DNA from: JAOUJD01 sp963811265
Lineage (GTDB): Bacteria; Pseudomonadota; Gammaproteobacteria; Burkholderiales; Burkholderiaceae_F
Assembly (NCBI GenBank): GCA_963811265.1
Contig: CAWEQS010000016.1
Coordinates: forward strand, 310,001 to 374,000
Reading direction: 5' to 3'
Length of the DNA: 64,000 nucleotides
The notes under the pieces are model-generated. The model searched no databases and had not been told where the DNA came from. It was given only the letters and a program-made list of their open reading frames with translations. Both the position numbers and the translations under genes were made by a program. Positions 28,493 to 37,762 of this stretch are shown here, piece after piece. Within the stretch, counting starts at the first letter, position 1, and every line of letters starts with the position of its first letter.

Positions 28493-30931
28493 CTATCGGC
28501 GCAACTGCGCTCCGCACTGTTTCTCGAGCCCCTCGACGATCGCGCCGACGGCGGCATCCGCATCGTCGTCGTTCAGGGGGCGTTCAGTATCTTGCAGAAC
28601 AATCCGGAACGCAAGGCTCTTCTCTTTATTTAACAAGGCGTTAGCACTCGCTTCGGCGACTTTGCTTGAATCGCTTCGGGGACGATACACGTCGAACAGG
28701 CGAAATTCCCGGAGCGCCGACAGGCGGCCGTCCGCACTCGACAGCGCCGCCACCGCCTCCTCGATCGCCGCGACCGGAAGCGCGTCGTCGACGGTGATCG
28801 AGATGTCCCGCGTCACCGGCTGGAACTTCGAGACGGGGTTGAAGCCGGGCAACGGGCGCGCCAGCAGCGGCACCAGGTCCACCTCGAAGACCATGGCGGC
28901 CTTCGGCAACTCGTACTTCTGCTGCAGCCTGGGGTGCAGTTCACCGACGAAGCCAACGGTCGCACCATTCACTTCGACGAAGGCACTCCGTCCCGGATGC
29001 AGCGCCGGATGCTCCGCGCGAACGAAGCGCACCGGCACGGGCGCGAACAACCGCTCGATGTCGCCCTTGACGTCGTAGAAGTCGACGTCGCGGGTCGCCA
29101 CACCCCACTGCTCGTCCTCGGCCGGCCCGTAGGCGAGCCCGGACACCACGGTCGGTTGCGCAATCCCCTGCACGGCGAGCGGTCCATCCGGCACCTCGGG
29201 ATCGCGCAGGAACACGCGGCCCACTTCGAAGAGGCGCGCGCGGTTCTGCTTCCGGTTCAGGTTGTAGCCGAGGCTGGCGACCAGGCCGCCGAGCAGCGTC
29301 GACCGCATCACGGACATCTGGCTGGCGATCGGGTTGAGAACGCGGATCGGGTCCGGGTTGCCCGCAAAGTCCTGTTCCCACGCCGCGTCGACGAACGAGT
29401 AATTCACCAGTTCCTGGTAACCGTCGCGCGCGAGCGCCCGCCGCACGTCGTGCATGGAGCGCTGTTCTTCGCGCCGCATCCGCATCTGCGCCGCGGCGCG
29501 CGGCGGGTCGGCCGGGATGCGCTCGAAACCGAACAGGCGCGCGACTTCCTCGATCAGGTCCTCCTCGATCTCGAGGTCGAAGCGGTAGGACGGTGGCGTG
29601 ACGACGAAGCGGTCGGCGTGCGCCTCGAACGCAAGGCCCAGCCGCCGGAACGCGTCGGCCATGTCGTTCGCCTCGATCGGGATGCCGAGCACCCGGCGGC
29701 AGCGCTCGACCCGCATCGTCACCGGCGTGCGCTCGGGCAGGGCGAGCACGGTGTCGTCCACCGGGCCCGGCTGCCCGCCGCAGATGTCGAGGATCAGGCG
29801 CGTGATGTATTCGATGTGATCGACGGTCGTCGCGAAGTCCACGCCGCGCTCGAAGCGGTGCGCCGCGTCGGTCGAGAAGTTGTAACGGCGCGAGCGGCCG
29901 CGGATCGAGTCGGGCCACCAGAACGCGGCCTCGACGTACACGTTGCGCGTGTCGAGCGACACCGCAGTGGCGTCGCCGCCCATGATGCCGGCCATCGCCT
30001 CCACGCCCGCGTCGTCGCAGATCACGCCGACGCCCGCGTCGACGTCCACCGTCTGCCCGTTCAGCAGTACCAGCTGCTCGCCGGCGCGGCCCCACCGGAC
30101 CGTCAGCGCGCCCTTCACCTTGTCGAGGTCGAACACGTGGGACGGACGCCCGAGCTCCAGCATCACGTAGTTGGAGATGTCGACCAGCGCGGAGATCGGC
30201 CGCTGGCCGCTGCGCTCGAGGCGCTGCTTCATCCAGTCCGGCGTCGGCGCGCGCGCATCGACGCCGCGGATCACGCGTCCCGAGAAGCGGCCGCACAGGT
30301 CGGGCGCCTCGACGCGCACCGGCAGGCGCTCGTCGATCTGCGGCGCGACCGGATCGAACGACGGCAGCGCCAGCGCCGCCCCGGTGATCGCGGCCACTTC
30401 GCGCGCGACGCCGACCACGCTCAGGCAATCCGCCCGGTTCGGCGTCAGCTTGATCGTCAGCTTGCGGTCGTCGAGGTCGAGCGCCGCCCGGATGTCCTGG
30501 CCGATGGGCGCGTCGGCAGCGAGCACCATCAGGCCGCTGTGATCCTCCGACAGGCCGAGTTCGCGCGCCGAGCACAGCATGCCCTGCGACTCGACGCCGC
30601 GCATCGTCGTGCGCTTGATGCGGAAGTCGCCCGGCAGCACCGCGCCTTCGAGCGCGCACGGCACGCGCAGGCCGGCGGCGACGTTGGGCGCGCCGCACAC
30701 GATATTGAGCTGCGCGCCCGTGCCGGCGTCCACCTCGCACACGGTCAGCTTGTCCGCGTTCGGGTGCTTCGCCACCGAGATCACGTGGGCCACGACGATC
30801 CCGGTGAACGGCGGCGCCACCGGCACCGACTCCTCCACCTCGAGTCCGCTCATCGTCAGGCGATGCGCGAGCTCATCGCTGCCGATCGCCGGGTTCGCGT
30901 AGTGGCGCAGCCACTGTTCCGAGAATTGCAT
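28493..30931 (-). CDS. pheT: Phenylalanyl-tRNA synthetase beta subunit
   Basis: The 812-residue beta subunit of the (alpha-beta)2 enzyme. It has an N-terminal EMAP/OB tRNA-binding domain (about 40-150, VAKHPNADKLTVCEVD) and B3/B4 editing domain. The B5 domain is PSYRFDLEIEEDLIEEVAR, followed by a catalytic-like core and a C-terminal anticodon-binding FDX-ACB domain (VSKFQPVTRDISITVDD). Complete, 15 bp after pheS. Confidence 0.98.
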   Translation of the reverse strand: MQFSEQWLRHYANPAIGSDELAHRLTMSGLEVEESVPVAPPFTGIVVAHVISVAKHPNADKLTVCEVDAGTGAQLNIVCGAPNVAAGLRVPCALEGAVLPGDFRIKRTTMRGVESQGMLCSARELGLSEDHSGLMVLAADAPIGQDIRAALDLDDRKLTIKLTPNRADCLSVVGVAREVAAITGAALALPSFDPVAPQIDERLPVRVEAPDLCGRFSGRVIRGVDARAPTPDWMKQRLERSGQRPISALVDISNYVMLELGRPSHVFDLDKVKGALTVRWGRAGEQLVLLNGQTVDVDAGVGVICDDAGVEAMAGIMGGDATAVSLDTRNVYVEAAFWWPDSIRGRSRRYNFSTDAAHRFERGVDFATTVDHIEYITRLILDICGGQPGPVDDTVLALPERTPVTMRVERCRRVLGIPIEANDMADAFRRLGLAFEAHADRFVVTPPSYRFDLEIEEDLIEEVARLFGFERIPADPPRAAAQMRMRREEQRSMHDVRRALARDGYQELVNYSFVDAAWEQDFAGNPDPIRVLNPIASQMSVMRSTLLGGLVASLGYNLNRKQNRARLFEVGRVFLRDPEVPDGPLAVQGIAQPTVVSGLAYGPAEDEQWGVATRDVDFYDVKGDIERLFAPVPVRFVRAEHPALHPGRSAFVEVNGATVGFVGELHPRLQQKYELPKAAMVFEVDLVPLLARPLPGFNPVSKFQPVTRDISITVDDALPVAAIEEAVAALSSADGRLSALREFRLFDVYRPRSDSSKVAEASANALLNKEKSLAFRIVLQDTERPLNDDDADAAVGAIVEGLEKQCGAQLRR

Positions 30932-30946
30932 GTTCGTCCCCGCGCC

Positions 30947-31966
30947 CTAGTTGAACTGCTTCAGGAAGCGCAGATCGCCTTCGAAGAAGATCCGCAGGTC
31001 GTCGATGCCATAGCGCAGCATCGCCAGCCGCTCGATGCCCGAGCCGAACGCGAAGCCGATGTAGCGCTCGGGATCGAGCCCGAAGTTGCGCACCACGTTC
31101 GGATGCACCTGCCCGGAGCCCGAGATCTCGAGCCACTTGCCCTTCCCCGGTCCGCTGGTGAACATCATGTCGATCTCGGCCGACGGCTCGGTGAACGGGA
31201 AGTACGACGGCCGGAAGCGGACGACGAGATCATCGGTCTCGAAGAAGCAGCGCAGGAAGTCCGTGTAGACCGCCTTCAGGTCGGCGAAGCTGATGTCCTC
31301 GTCGATCCACAGGCCCTCGACCTGGTGGAACATCGGCGAGTGCGTCGCGTCGCTGTCGACCCGGTAGGTCCGCCCGAGCGCGATCACCTTGATCGGCGGC
31401 GCGTGCATGCGCGCGTAGCGCACCTGCATCGGGCTCGTGTGCGTGCGCAGCAGCAGCGGCTTGCCGTGCGCGTCGTTCGCGTCGACGTAGAACGTGTCCT
31501 GCATCGACCGCGCCGGGTGGTTCTCGGGGCTGTTCAGCGCCGTGAAGTTGTACCAGTCGTTCTCGATCTCGGGTCCGTCGGCGACGTCGAAGCCGATCGA
31601 GTGGAAGATTTCCTCGATGCGGATCCAGGTGCGGGCGACGGGATGGATGCCGCCCGGGCTGCGCCGGCGGCCGGGCAGCGTGACGTCGATCGACTCGGCC
31701 GCGAGGCGCTCGGCCAATTGCGCGTCGGCCAGCGCCTGGCGCCGGTCGGCCAGCAGCCGCTCGATGGCTTCCTTGGCGGCGTTGATGCGCGCGCCCTGCT
31801 CGCGCTTGTCTTCGGGCGCGAGCTTGCCGAGGCCCTTCAGGCGCTCGGTGATCGCGCCCGACTTGCCGAGGAAGCGCGCCTTCTCGTTTTCGAGCGCCGC
31901 GGGCTGCGACACCGCGGCGAATGCGGCGCCGGCTTCGGCCACCAGTTGATCGAGGTCTGACGACAT
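30947..31966 (-). CDS. pheS: Phenylalanyl-tRNA synthetase alpha subunit
   Basis: Catalytic subunit. N-terminal coiled coil, then class II motifs: HPVARTWIRIEEIFHSIGF, THSPMFHQVEGLWID (motif 2) and FAFGSGIERLAMLRYGIDD (motif 3). The ATG at 31966 gives 339 residues. The frame is open upstream through a terminator hairpin and is not conserved there. Expression probably depends on read-through of that hairpin. Confidence 0.98.
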   Translation of the reverse strand: MSSDLDQLVAEAGAAFAAVSQPAALENEKARFLGKSGAITERLKGLGKLAPEDKREQGARINAAKEAIERLLADRRQALADAQLAERLAAESIDVTLPGRRRSPGGIHPVARTWIRIEEIFHSIGFDVADGPEIENDWYNFTALNSPENHPARSMQDTFYVDANDAHGKPLLLRTHTSPMQVRYARMHAPPIKVIALGRTYRVDSDATHSPMFHQVEGLWIDEDISFADLKAVYTDFLRCFFETDDLVVRFRPSYFPFTEPSAEIDMMFTSGPGKGKWLEISGSGQVHPNVVRNFGLDPERYIGFAFGSGIERLAMLRYGIDDLRIFFEGDLRFLKQFN

Positions 31967-31981
31967 GTGTTCCGGGTGAGG

Positions 31982-32016
31982 AAAAAGAACGGGGCCCGTG
32001 TTCGCAGGCCCCGTTC
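31982..32016 (-). terminator. Intrinsic terminator/attenuator between rplT and pheS
   Basis: Minus strand GAACGGGGCC, a ten-base loop, GGCCCCGTTC, then five T. It lies 15 nt upstream of pheS, within a co-oriented operon. In gammaproteobacteria pheST is attenuated through a Phe-rich leader peptide; no such peptide is seen here, so this may simply be a leaky operon terminator. Confidence 0.8.
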
Positions 32017-32064
32017 GGATTTTCACGGGCCGCGCGGGCGGCCCTCAAACGATCAATCGCGCAA

Positions 32065-32424
32065 TCAAGCGGCGAGCGTGGCCTTGACCTTGTCGACGAC
32101 CGCCGCAAAACCCGGCTTGTCGAGCACGGCCATGTCGGCAAGCACCTTGCGGTCCAGCCCGATCTCGGCCTTGTTGAGCCCGTTCATGAAGGCGCTGTAC
32201 GTGATTCCGTGCTCGCGCACCGCCGCGTTGATGCGGGCGATCCAGAGGGCGCGGAAGACGCGTTTCTTGTTGCGGCGATCGCGGTAGGCGTACTGCCCCG
32301 CCTTCATCACCGCTTCCTTGGCGACGCGGAAGACGTTATTGCGGCGCCGCGTGAAACCGGCGGCCTTGGCCAGGACCTTCTTGTGCCGCGCGCGGGCGGT
32401 TACACCACGTTTGACTCTTGGCAT
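32065..32424 (-). CDS. rplT: 50S ribosomal protein L20
   Basis: 119-residue basic 23S rRNA-binding protein (MPRVKRGVTARARHKKVL, AKGFxGRR-like RRRNNVFRVAKEAVMKA). Complete. In many bacteria L20 represses translation of the rpmI-rplT mRNA; that is a family property not tested here. It follows rpmI by 12 bp. Confidence 0.98.
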   Translation of the reverse strand: MPRVKRGVTARARHKKVLAKAAGFTRRRNNVFRVAKEAVMKAGQYAYRDRRNKKRVFRALWIARINAAVREHGITYSAFMNGLNKAEIGLDRKVLADMAVLDKPGFAAVVDKVKATLAA

Positions 32425-32436
32425 GGTCGTCTCCCC

Positions 32437-32634
32437 TTACGCGTACGGCATCATGCGACGCACCGACTTCACGTCTGCCTCGTGCAGCGTGACGGCGCCG
32501 CGCAGGTGACGCTTGGCCTTGGTGGTCTTCTTCGTGAGGATGTGGCGCTTGAACGCCTGTCCCCGCTTGATCGAGCCGCTGGCGCGGATCTCGAAGCGCT
32601 TCGCAGCGCTCTTCTTCGTCTTCATCTTCGGCAT
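32437..32634 (-). CDS. rpmI: 50S ribosomal protein L35
   Basis: 65 residues starting MPKMKTKKSAAKRFEIRAS, the standard L35 sequence. The ATG at 32634 is preceded by AAAGGGACGG. The frame is open upstream but the extension is not L35-like. The 176-bp gap to infC is unusually long for this operon and could hold a regulatory leader; no clear hairpin with a T run was found in it. Confidence 0.98.
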   Translation of the reverse strand: MPKMKTKKSAAKRFEIRASGSIKRGQAFKRHILTKKTTKAKRHLRGAVTLHEADVKSVRRMMPYA

Positions 32635-32810
32635 CGTGGGCCGTCCCTTTCTTGGATGTCGGCAGGCGCTCCTTGCGGAGACTTCGGGGCCCGCCTTCAC
32701 TTTGTTGCCGCCGACCGGGTCGGCGGCTCCTGCTGCATGGCCGCTGACCTTCGTCACCGGCCTCCTGCTGCATCGCCCCGCCCGGTTCAACCAGCGCGGC
32801 GCTGCGAAAC

Positions 32811-33332
32811 CTATTTCTTCTTCTTCGGTGCCAGCACCATCACCATCTGCCGGCCTTCCAGTCGCGGCATCGACTCCACCACCGACAGTTGCACGAGGTC
32901 GTCGCGCAGCCGCTCGAGCAGCTTGTAGCCGAATTCCTGGTGCGCCATCTCGCGCCCCCGGAACCGCAACGTGATCTTCGCCTTGTCGCCCTCTTCGAGG
33001 AACCGCACAAGATTCCGCAGCTTCGTCTGGTAGTCGTTGTCGTCCGTCTGGGGACGGAACTTGACTTCCTTGATCTGAATCTGCTTTTGCTTCTGCTTCG
33101 CCTCGTGGGCCTTCTTCTGCTCCTGGTACTTGAACTTGCCGTAGTCCATCAGGCGACAGACCGGCGGCACGGCCGTTGGAGCAATTTCGACCAGATCAAC
33201 CTGCGCTTCCTCGGCCATGCGGAACGCGTCTTGAAGCTTCACCACACCGAGCGCTTCACCTTCGATACCGACGAGGCGTATCTCCGGCGTGTTGATTTCA
33301 CCGTTGATCCGGTGGCCACTGTCTTTAGCGAT
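32811..33332 (-). CDS. infC: Translation initiation factor IF-3, ATC start
   Basis: IF-3 keeps 30S subunits free and checks start codons. The sequence IAKDSGHRINGEINTPEIR, then RMAEEAQVDLVEIAP and KFKYQEQKKAHEAK (linker), ends VMVLAPKKKK. No ATG, GTG or TTG opens the conserved N-terminus. An ATC at 33332, nine bases after GGAG, is the start. Rare AUU/AUC starts are the known basis of infC autoregulation, since IF-3 discriminates against them. A GTG at 33245 would cut off the N-terminal domain. Confidence 0.95.
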   Translation of the reverse strand: MAKDSGHRINGEINTPEIRLVGIEGEALGVVKLQDAFRMAEEAQVDLVEIAPTAVPPVCRLMDYGKFKYQEQKKAHEAKQKQKQIQIKEVKFRPQTDDNDYQTKLRNLVRFLEEGDKAKITLRFRGREMAHQEFGYKLLERLRDDLVQLSVVESMPRLEGRQMVMVLAPKKKK

Positions 33333-33357
33333 GGTTGTCTTCTCCGAAGATTAATAA

Positions 33358-35284
33358 CTAGGCCGCGCCCGCCACGTTGCGGCGTTCGCGAACGTCCGTC
33401 GACAGACGCTCGGCGAAGGCGGACAGGGGCATCGCCCCCAGATCCACGCCACCACGGGCTCGCACGGCCACCGTGCCAGCCTGCTTTTCCTTCTCCCCGA
33501 CGACGAGGATGTACGGAACTTTCTGCAGGCTAAGCTGGCGGATTTTATAGGTGATCTTCTCGTTGCGCAAATCCACCTCGGCCCTAAAGCCTTGTTTTTT
33601 CAGCGTTTGGACAACGCTCTCGGCGTAATCGGCCTGCCCTTCGGAGATATTCGCGACCGACAAGCTGGACCGGCGCCAGCCACGGCGGCATCGCCCCGGC
33701 GTGGTTCTCGATCAGCATCCCGATGAACCGCTCCATCGAGCCGACGATCGCCCGGTGCAGCATCACCGGCGTCTTGCGGCTGTTGTCCTCGGCCACGTAC
33801 TCGGCGCCGAGCCGGCTCGGCATCGAGAAGTCGACCTGCATCGTGCCGCACTGCCACTCGCGGCCGATCGCATCCTTCAGCGTGTATTCGATCTTCGGCC
33901 CGTAGAAGGCGCCGTCGCCCGGCGAGATCGTGAACTCGACCCCGGAGCGCTTCAGCGACTCCATCAGGGCGGCCTCGGCCTTGTCCCAGACCTCGTCGGC
34001 GCCGATGCGCATCGCCGGCCGCGTCGAGACCTTGTAGAGGATGTGCTCGAATCCGAAGTCGCGGTAGACCTTCTGCAGCAGCGACGTGTAGGCCACGCAC
34101 TCGTCCAGGATCTGGTCCTCCGTGCAGAAGATGTGGCCGTCGTCCTGGGTGAAGCCGCGGACGCGGAACAGCCCGTGCAGCGAGCCCGACGACTCGTTGC
34201 GGTGGCACGCGCCGAACTCGCCGTAGCGCAGCGGCAGTTCGCGGTAGCTGTGCAGGTTCGCGTTGTAGATCTGGATGTGCCCCGGGCAGTTCATGGGCTT
34301 GAGCGCGTAGTACCGGTTCTCCGACTCCGTCGTGAACATGTTCTCGCGGTACTTCTCCCAGTGCCCCGACTTCTCCCACAGCGTGCGGTCGAGGATCTGC
34401 GGCGCCTTGACCTCGTCGTAGCCGTTGTCGCGGTACACCTGCCGCATGTACTGCTCGACCGCCTGCCAGATCGCCCAGCCCTTCGGGTGCCAGAAGATCA
34501 GGCCCGGCGCCTCTTCCTGGAAGTGGAAGAGGTCGAGTTCCTTGCCGAGCTTGCGGTGGTCGCGCTTCTCGGCCTCCTCGAGCATCTTCAGGTACGCGTC
34601 CTGGTCTTCCTTCTTGCCCCAGGCCGTGCCGTAGATGCGCTGCAGCTGCTCGTTGTTGCTGTCGCCGCGCCAGTACGCGCCGGCGACCTTCATCAGCTTG
34701 AAGACCTTGAGTTTCCCCGTCGAAGGCACGTGGGGGCCGCGGCACAGGTCGATGAACGCCCCCTCGCGGTACAGCGAGATGTCCTCGTTGGCCGGGATCG
34801 ACGCGATGAGCTCGGCCTTGTACTTCTCGCCGATCGACTCGAAGAACTTCACGGCGTCGTCGCGCTTCCACACCTCGCGCACGACCGGCTCGTCCTTCTT
34901 CGCGAGCTCGGCCATCTTCTTCTCGATGGCCTCGAGGTCCTCGGGCGTGAAGGCGCGCTTGTACGCGAAGTCGTAGTAGAAGCCGTTGTCGATGACCGGC
35001 CCGATCGTCACCTGGGCGTCGGGAAAGAGTTCCTTCACCGCGTACGCGAGCAGGTGCGCGGTCGAGTGCCGGAGCACCTCGATGCCGTCGGCGTCGCGGT
35101 CCGTGACGATCGCGAGCTCGGCGTCCTGCTCGATGCGGTGGGAGGTGTCGACCACCTTGCCGTCGACGCGGCCGGCCACCGCCGCCTTGGCGAGGCCCGG
35201 CCCGATGGAGGCGGCCACGTCGGCGACCGTCACCGGGTGGTCATAGGAGCGGCTGGAGCCGTCGGGCAATCGAATCGAAACCAT
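33358..35284 (-). CDS. thrS: Threonyl-tRNA synthetase, frameshifted near the 3' end
   Basis: Class II synthetase with TGS domain (IRLPDGSSRSYDHPVTVADV), editing domain (HSTAHLLAYAVKELFPDAQV), the catalytic core with ALKPMNCPGHIQIY and the C-terminal anticodon domain (SVANISEGQADYAESVVQTL). The last 100 residues are in another frame. At 33660-33664 one extra base (plus-strand CAAG for CAG) separates APVQL from SVANIS. Removing it restores about 640 residues. A real disruption of this essential gene is unlikely. The ATG at 35284 follows GAGGA. Upstream lie a Thr-rich leader ORF and a terminator. Confidence 0.95.
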
Positions 35285-35299
35285 CTGGAAGTCCTCGGC

Positions 35300-35331
35300 A
35301 AAAAAAAAGTGCGGTCGAGGCCGCACTTTTT
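35300..35331 (-). terminator. Intrinsic terminator in the thrS leader (attenuator)
   Basis: Minus strand AAAAAGTGCGG, loop CCTCGA, CCGCAC and nine T. The hairpin is symmetric at its base (A5/T5). It ends 15 nt before the thrS ATG and starts 28 nt after the stop of a Thr-rich ten-codon ORF. Its 5' arm and loop (CGGCCTC, 35323-35317) are complementary to GAGGCCG at 35403-35397, next to the ribosome site of that ORF, so an alternative fold is possible. Confidence 0.85.
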
Positions 35332-35359
35332 CCTTCGAAAGGCGAACTCGTCCTGGGGC

Positions 35360-35392
35360 TCAACTGCCTGTGAACGTAGTTCGGAACGTCAT
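35360..35392 (-). CDS. Putative thrS leader peptide (MTFRTTFTGS)
   Basis: Ten-codon ORF with four Thr codons (ACG, ACT, ACG, ACA), preceded by GAGAGG seven bases before its ATG. It lies between tRNA-Val and the thrS terminator. A high share of the cognate amino acid followed by a terminator is the hallmark of ribosome-mediated attenuation, so low charged tRNA-Thr could stall the ribosome and raise thrS expression. Not recognised from any named family; function inferred from arrangement. Confidence 0.65.
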   Translation of the reverse strand: MTFRTTFTGS

Positions 35393-35416
35393 GGTTCGGC
35401 CTCTCGTTGCGTTGTT

Positions 35417-35493
35417 TGGTAGGCGCGATTGGACTCGAACCAACGACCCCCACCATGTCAAGGTGGTGCTCTAACCAGCTGAGCTACGCGCCT
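35417..35493 (-). tRNA. tRNA-Val (anticodon GAC)
   Basis: 77 nt with CCA. Acceptor AGGCGCG / CGCGCCT, D arm GCTCAGCTGGTTAGAGC, anticodon stem-loop CCACC-TTGACAT-GGTGG, T loop TTCGAGTC. It decodes GUC/GUU. It appears to be co-transcribed with the thrS leader, since no promoter is seen between them. Confidence 0.97.
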
Positions 35494-35504
35494 GAAAGGA
35501 AAGA

Positions 35505-35532
35505 AGTATATCAGCAGCGAGCGCGCGGTCGA
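35505..35532 (-). promoter_or_regulatory. Promoter for tRNA-Val and the thrS leader
   Basis: TCGACC (35532-35527), 16-bp spacer, TATACT (35510-35505) on the minus strand: 4 of 6 and 5 of 6. The predicted start is about 5 nt before the mature tRNA. The -35 ends just 8 bp past the relA stop. Confidence 0.65.
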
Positions 35533-35540
35533 GGCGCCGC

Positions 35541-37700
35541 TTATCGGCGCCGCGCGGCGAACACGCCCTTGACCTCGCGCACCAGCGCGAGCACCCGGCT
35601 GACGTCGGCCGCGCTGCCGACCTCGACCGTGAACAGCATCCGCGCCTCGCCTTTCGCGCTGTTCGTGTTCACGCCGATCACGTTGATCTTCTCCCGCGAG
35701 AACACCTCCGAGATGTCGCGCAGCAGGCCCTGGCGGTCCTGCGCCATCACCAGCAACTCGACCGGGTACAGCGCATCGGCCTGCGCGCCCCACGCCACTT
35801 CGACCACGCGCTCGGGCTCGCGCTGCGTCAGGGCGAGCAGGTTCGAGCAGTTGACGCGGTGGATCGACACGCCGCGGCCGCGCGTCACGTAGCCGACGAT
35901 CTCGTCGGGCGGCGCCGGGCGGCAGCAGCGGCCAAGCTGGGTCAGCAGCGAATCGACGCCGACGACCAGCACCTTGCCCTTGCCCGCCGGCGCCTCTTTC
36001 GGCTTGCCGACCAGCAGCCCCGGGGTCAGCTCGGGTTCGGCGACCGCGGGCGCGAGCGCCTGCTCGATCGACCGCAGGCTGAACTCCTCCTTGGTCGCCG
36101 CCGCGCAGAGCTCGTCGACCTTGTCGAAGCCGAGCCGCTTGGCGAGGTCGTCGAGCTTCACCGCGGTCTTGCCGAGCCGCTGCAGTTCCTTCTCGACCAG
36201 TTCGCGCCCGGCGGCGACGGACTGCTCGAGTTCGAGCCCGTTGAACCACTGGCGCACCTTCGCCCGCGAGCGCGCGCTCTTCAGGAAGCCCAGTTCCGCG
36301 TTCAGCCAGTCGCGGCTCGGTCCGCCGGTCTTGGCCGAGATGATCTCGACGGTCTGCCCGTTCGCGAGCGGCGTGTTCAACGGCACCATCGCGCCGTTGA
36401 CCTTGGCGCCGCGGCAGCGGTGCCCGAGCTCGGAGTGGATGTGGTACGCGAAGTCGATCGGCGTGCCGCCGGCCGGCAGTTCGACCACCCGCGCCTGCGG
36501 GGTCAGCACGTAGATGCGCTCGTCGCGCTGGGCCCCGGTCGCCTGCGGCGGCGCCTCGACCTCGTCGCGCCACGCAAGCAGTTGCCGCAGCCACGCCACG
36601 CGCTGCTCGTCGGTCGCGTGCGCCTTGCCGCCTTCCTTGTAGCGCCAGTGCGCCGCCACGCCGAGTTCGGCGAACTCGTGCATCGCGCGCGTGCGGATCT
36701 GGACTTCGAGCGTGCGGCCCTCGGCATCGCGCCACCACCGTGTGCAGCGACTGGTAGCCGTTGGGCTTGGGCCGCGCGATGTAGTCGTCGTACTCGGTCG
36801 CGATCGGGTTCCACGCCGCATGAACCAGGGACAGCACCTGGTAGCACTGCGCGACCTCGTCGACGATCACGCGCAGGCCGCGCACGTCGTAGAGCTGCTC
36901 GAACGCCAGGCCCTTCGTGCGCATCTTGCTGACGATGCTGTAGATGTGCTTGGGCCGACCGGTCACCTCGCCGCGGATCCCCGCGTCGTCCAGCATGGAG
37001 CGCACGCGTTCGAGCGCCGTCACGATGAACGCCTCGCGCTCGACGCGCTTCTCCTCGAGCAGCCGCGCGACCTGCTTGTAGGTGTCCGGCTCGATGAAGC
37101 GGAACGCCAGGTCCTCGAGCTCCCACTTCATCTGCCAGATGCCGAGGCGGTTGGCGAGCGGCGCGTACAGCACCAGGGTCTCGCGCGCGAACGGTTCCGA
37201 TCCGGGCAGCCGGTTCGCGGCGTAGTAGCGCAGCGTCTGCAGGCGCGACGCCAGGCGCAGCAGCACCACGCGCAGGTCGTTCGCCATCGCCAGCAGCATC
37301 CGGCGCAGCGCCTCGGCCTGGTCGTCCAGTCCGTGCGCGACTTGCCGCCGGCGTCGCCCTGCGTGCGCGTGAGCTCCGACAGGCGCATCAACTGCCGCAG
37401 GTCGGCGACCAACTGCGCGACGCCGGCGCCGAAGCGCGCGCGCAGCCACTCGTCGGGCTCGCGCAGCACGTCGTACACGCCGAACAGATAGGCCGCGGCG
37501 AGCAGGTCGGGATCCGGCCGCAGCGGCGCGACGATGGCGGCGATGCCCTCGGCGTGCGCGAGGAACGGCTCGCCGGTGCGCAACGCGCGGTCCTGGTACA
37601 GCGGTTCGACCAGTTCGCGCGTGCGCGCGAGGTCGAACGCGTCCGGCCCGCCGGCGTCGGCGGGCACCGACGGATCGGCAGGGGAGCGGGGTGCGGCCAT
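35541..37700 (-). CDS. relA: (p)ppGpp synthetase RelA, two frameshifts in this sequence
   Basis: Long RSH protein. It has a degenerate N-terminal HD domain (LAAAYLFGVYDVL in place of the catalytic HD pair), then a synthetase domain with YDVRGLRVIVDEV and PKPNGYQSLHTVV. TGS (IYVLTPQARVVELPAGGTPI), a zinc-finger-like region with GRCCRPAPPDEI and a C-terminal ACT domain follow. The missing HD points to synthetase-only RelA rather than SpoT. Single-base slips occur at about 37336-37345 (one base missing) and at 36730-36734 (one base extra). About 720 residues when repaired. Confidence 0.93.
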
Positions 37701-37724
37701 CGAGGGGAACGGCGTCGAGTCGAA

Positions 37725-37730
37725 ATTATA
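37725..37730 (-). promoter_or_regulatory. -10 (TATAAT) upstream of relA
   Basis: A perfect TATAAT lies 25 bp before the relA ATG on the minus strand. A TTGTGC 19 bp upstream is a poor -35. The site lies in the 62-bp gap shared with the divergent mtfA. Confidence 0.5.
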
Positions 37731-37750
37731 GGGAGGGGGAGTCGCTGCGG

Positions 37751-37756
37751 CACAAT
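37751..37756 (+). promoter_or_regulatory. -10-like CACAAT, 6 bases before the mtfA ATG
   Basis: CACAAT-CGCACG-ATG. It matches the spacing seen at four other genes here and leaves no ribosome site between the predicted transcription start and the ATG. No -35 seen. Confidence 0.35.
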
Positions 37757-37762
37757 CGCACG

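Noticed and set aside
28934..31960. A plus-strand open frame of about 1000 codons opposite pheT and pheS
   Set aside because: Low-complexity composition typical of a shadow frame; pheT and pheS on the other strand are complete and conserved.
31967..32064. A Phe-rich leader peptide for pheST
   Set aside because: No short ORF with Phe codons and a ribosome site exists in the rplT-pheS gap; the GTG frame through the hairpin simply joins pheS.
33333..35284. Two separate genes, a short thrS and a distinct anticodon-domain protein
   Set aside because: The two parts join seamlessly as one ThrRS when a single base is removed, and neither has its own start signals.
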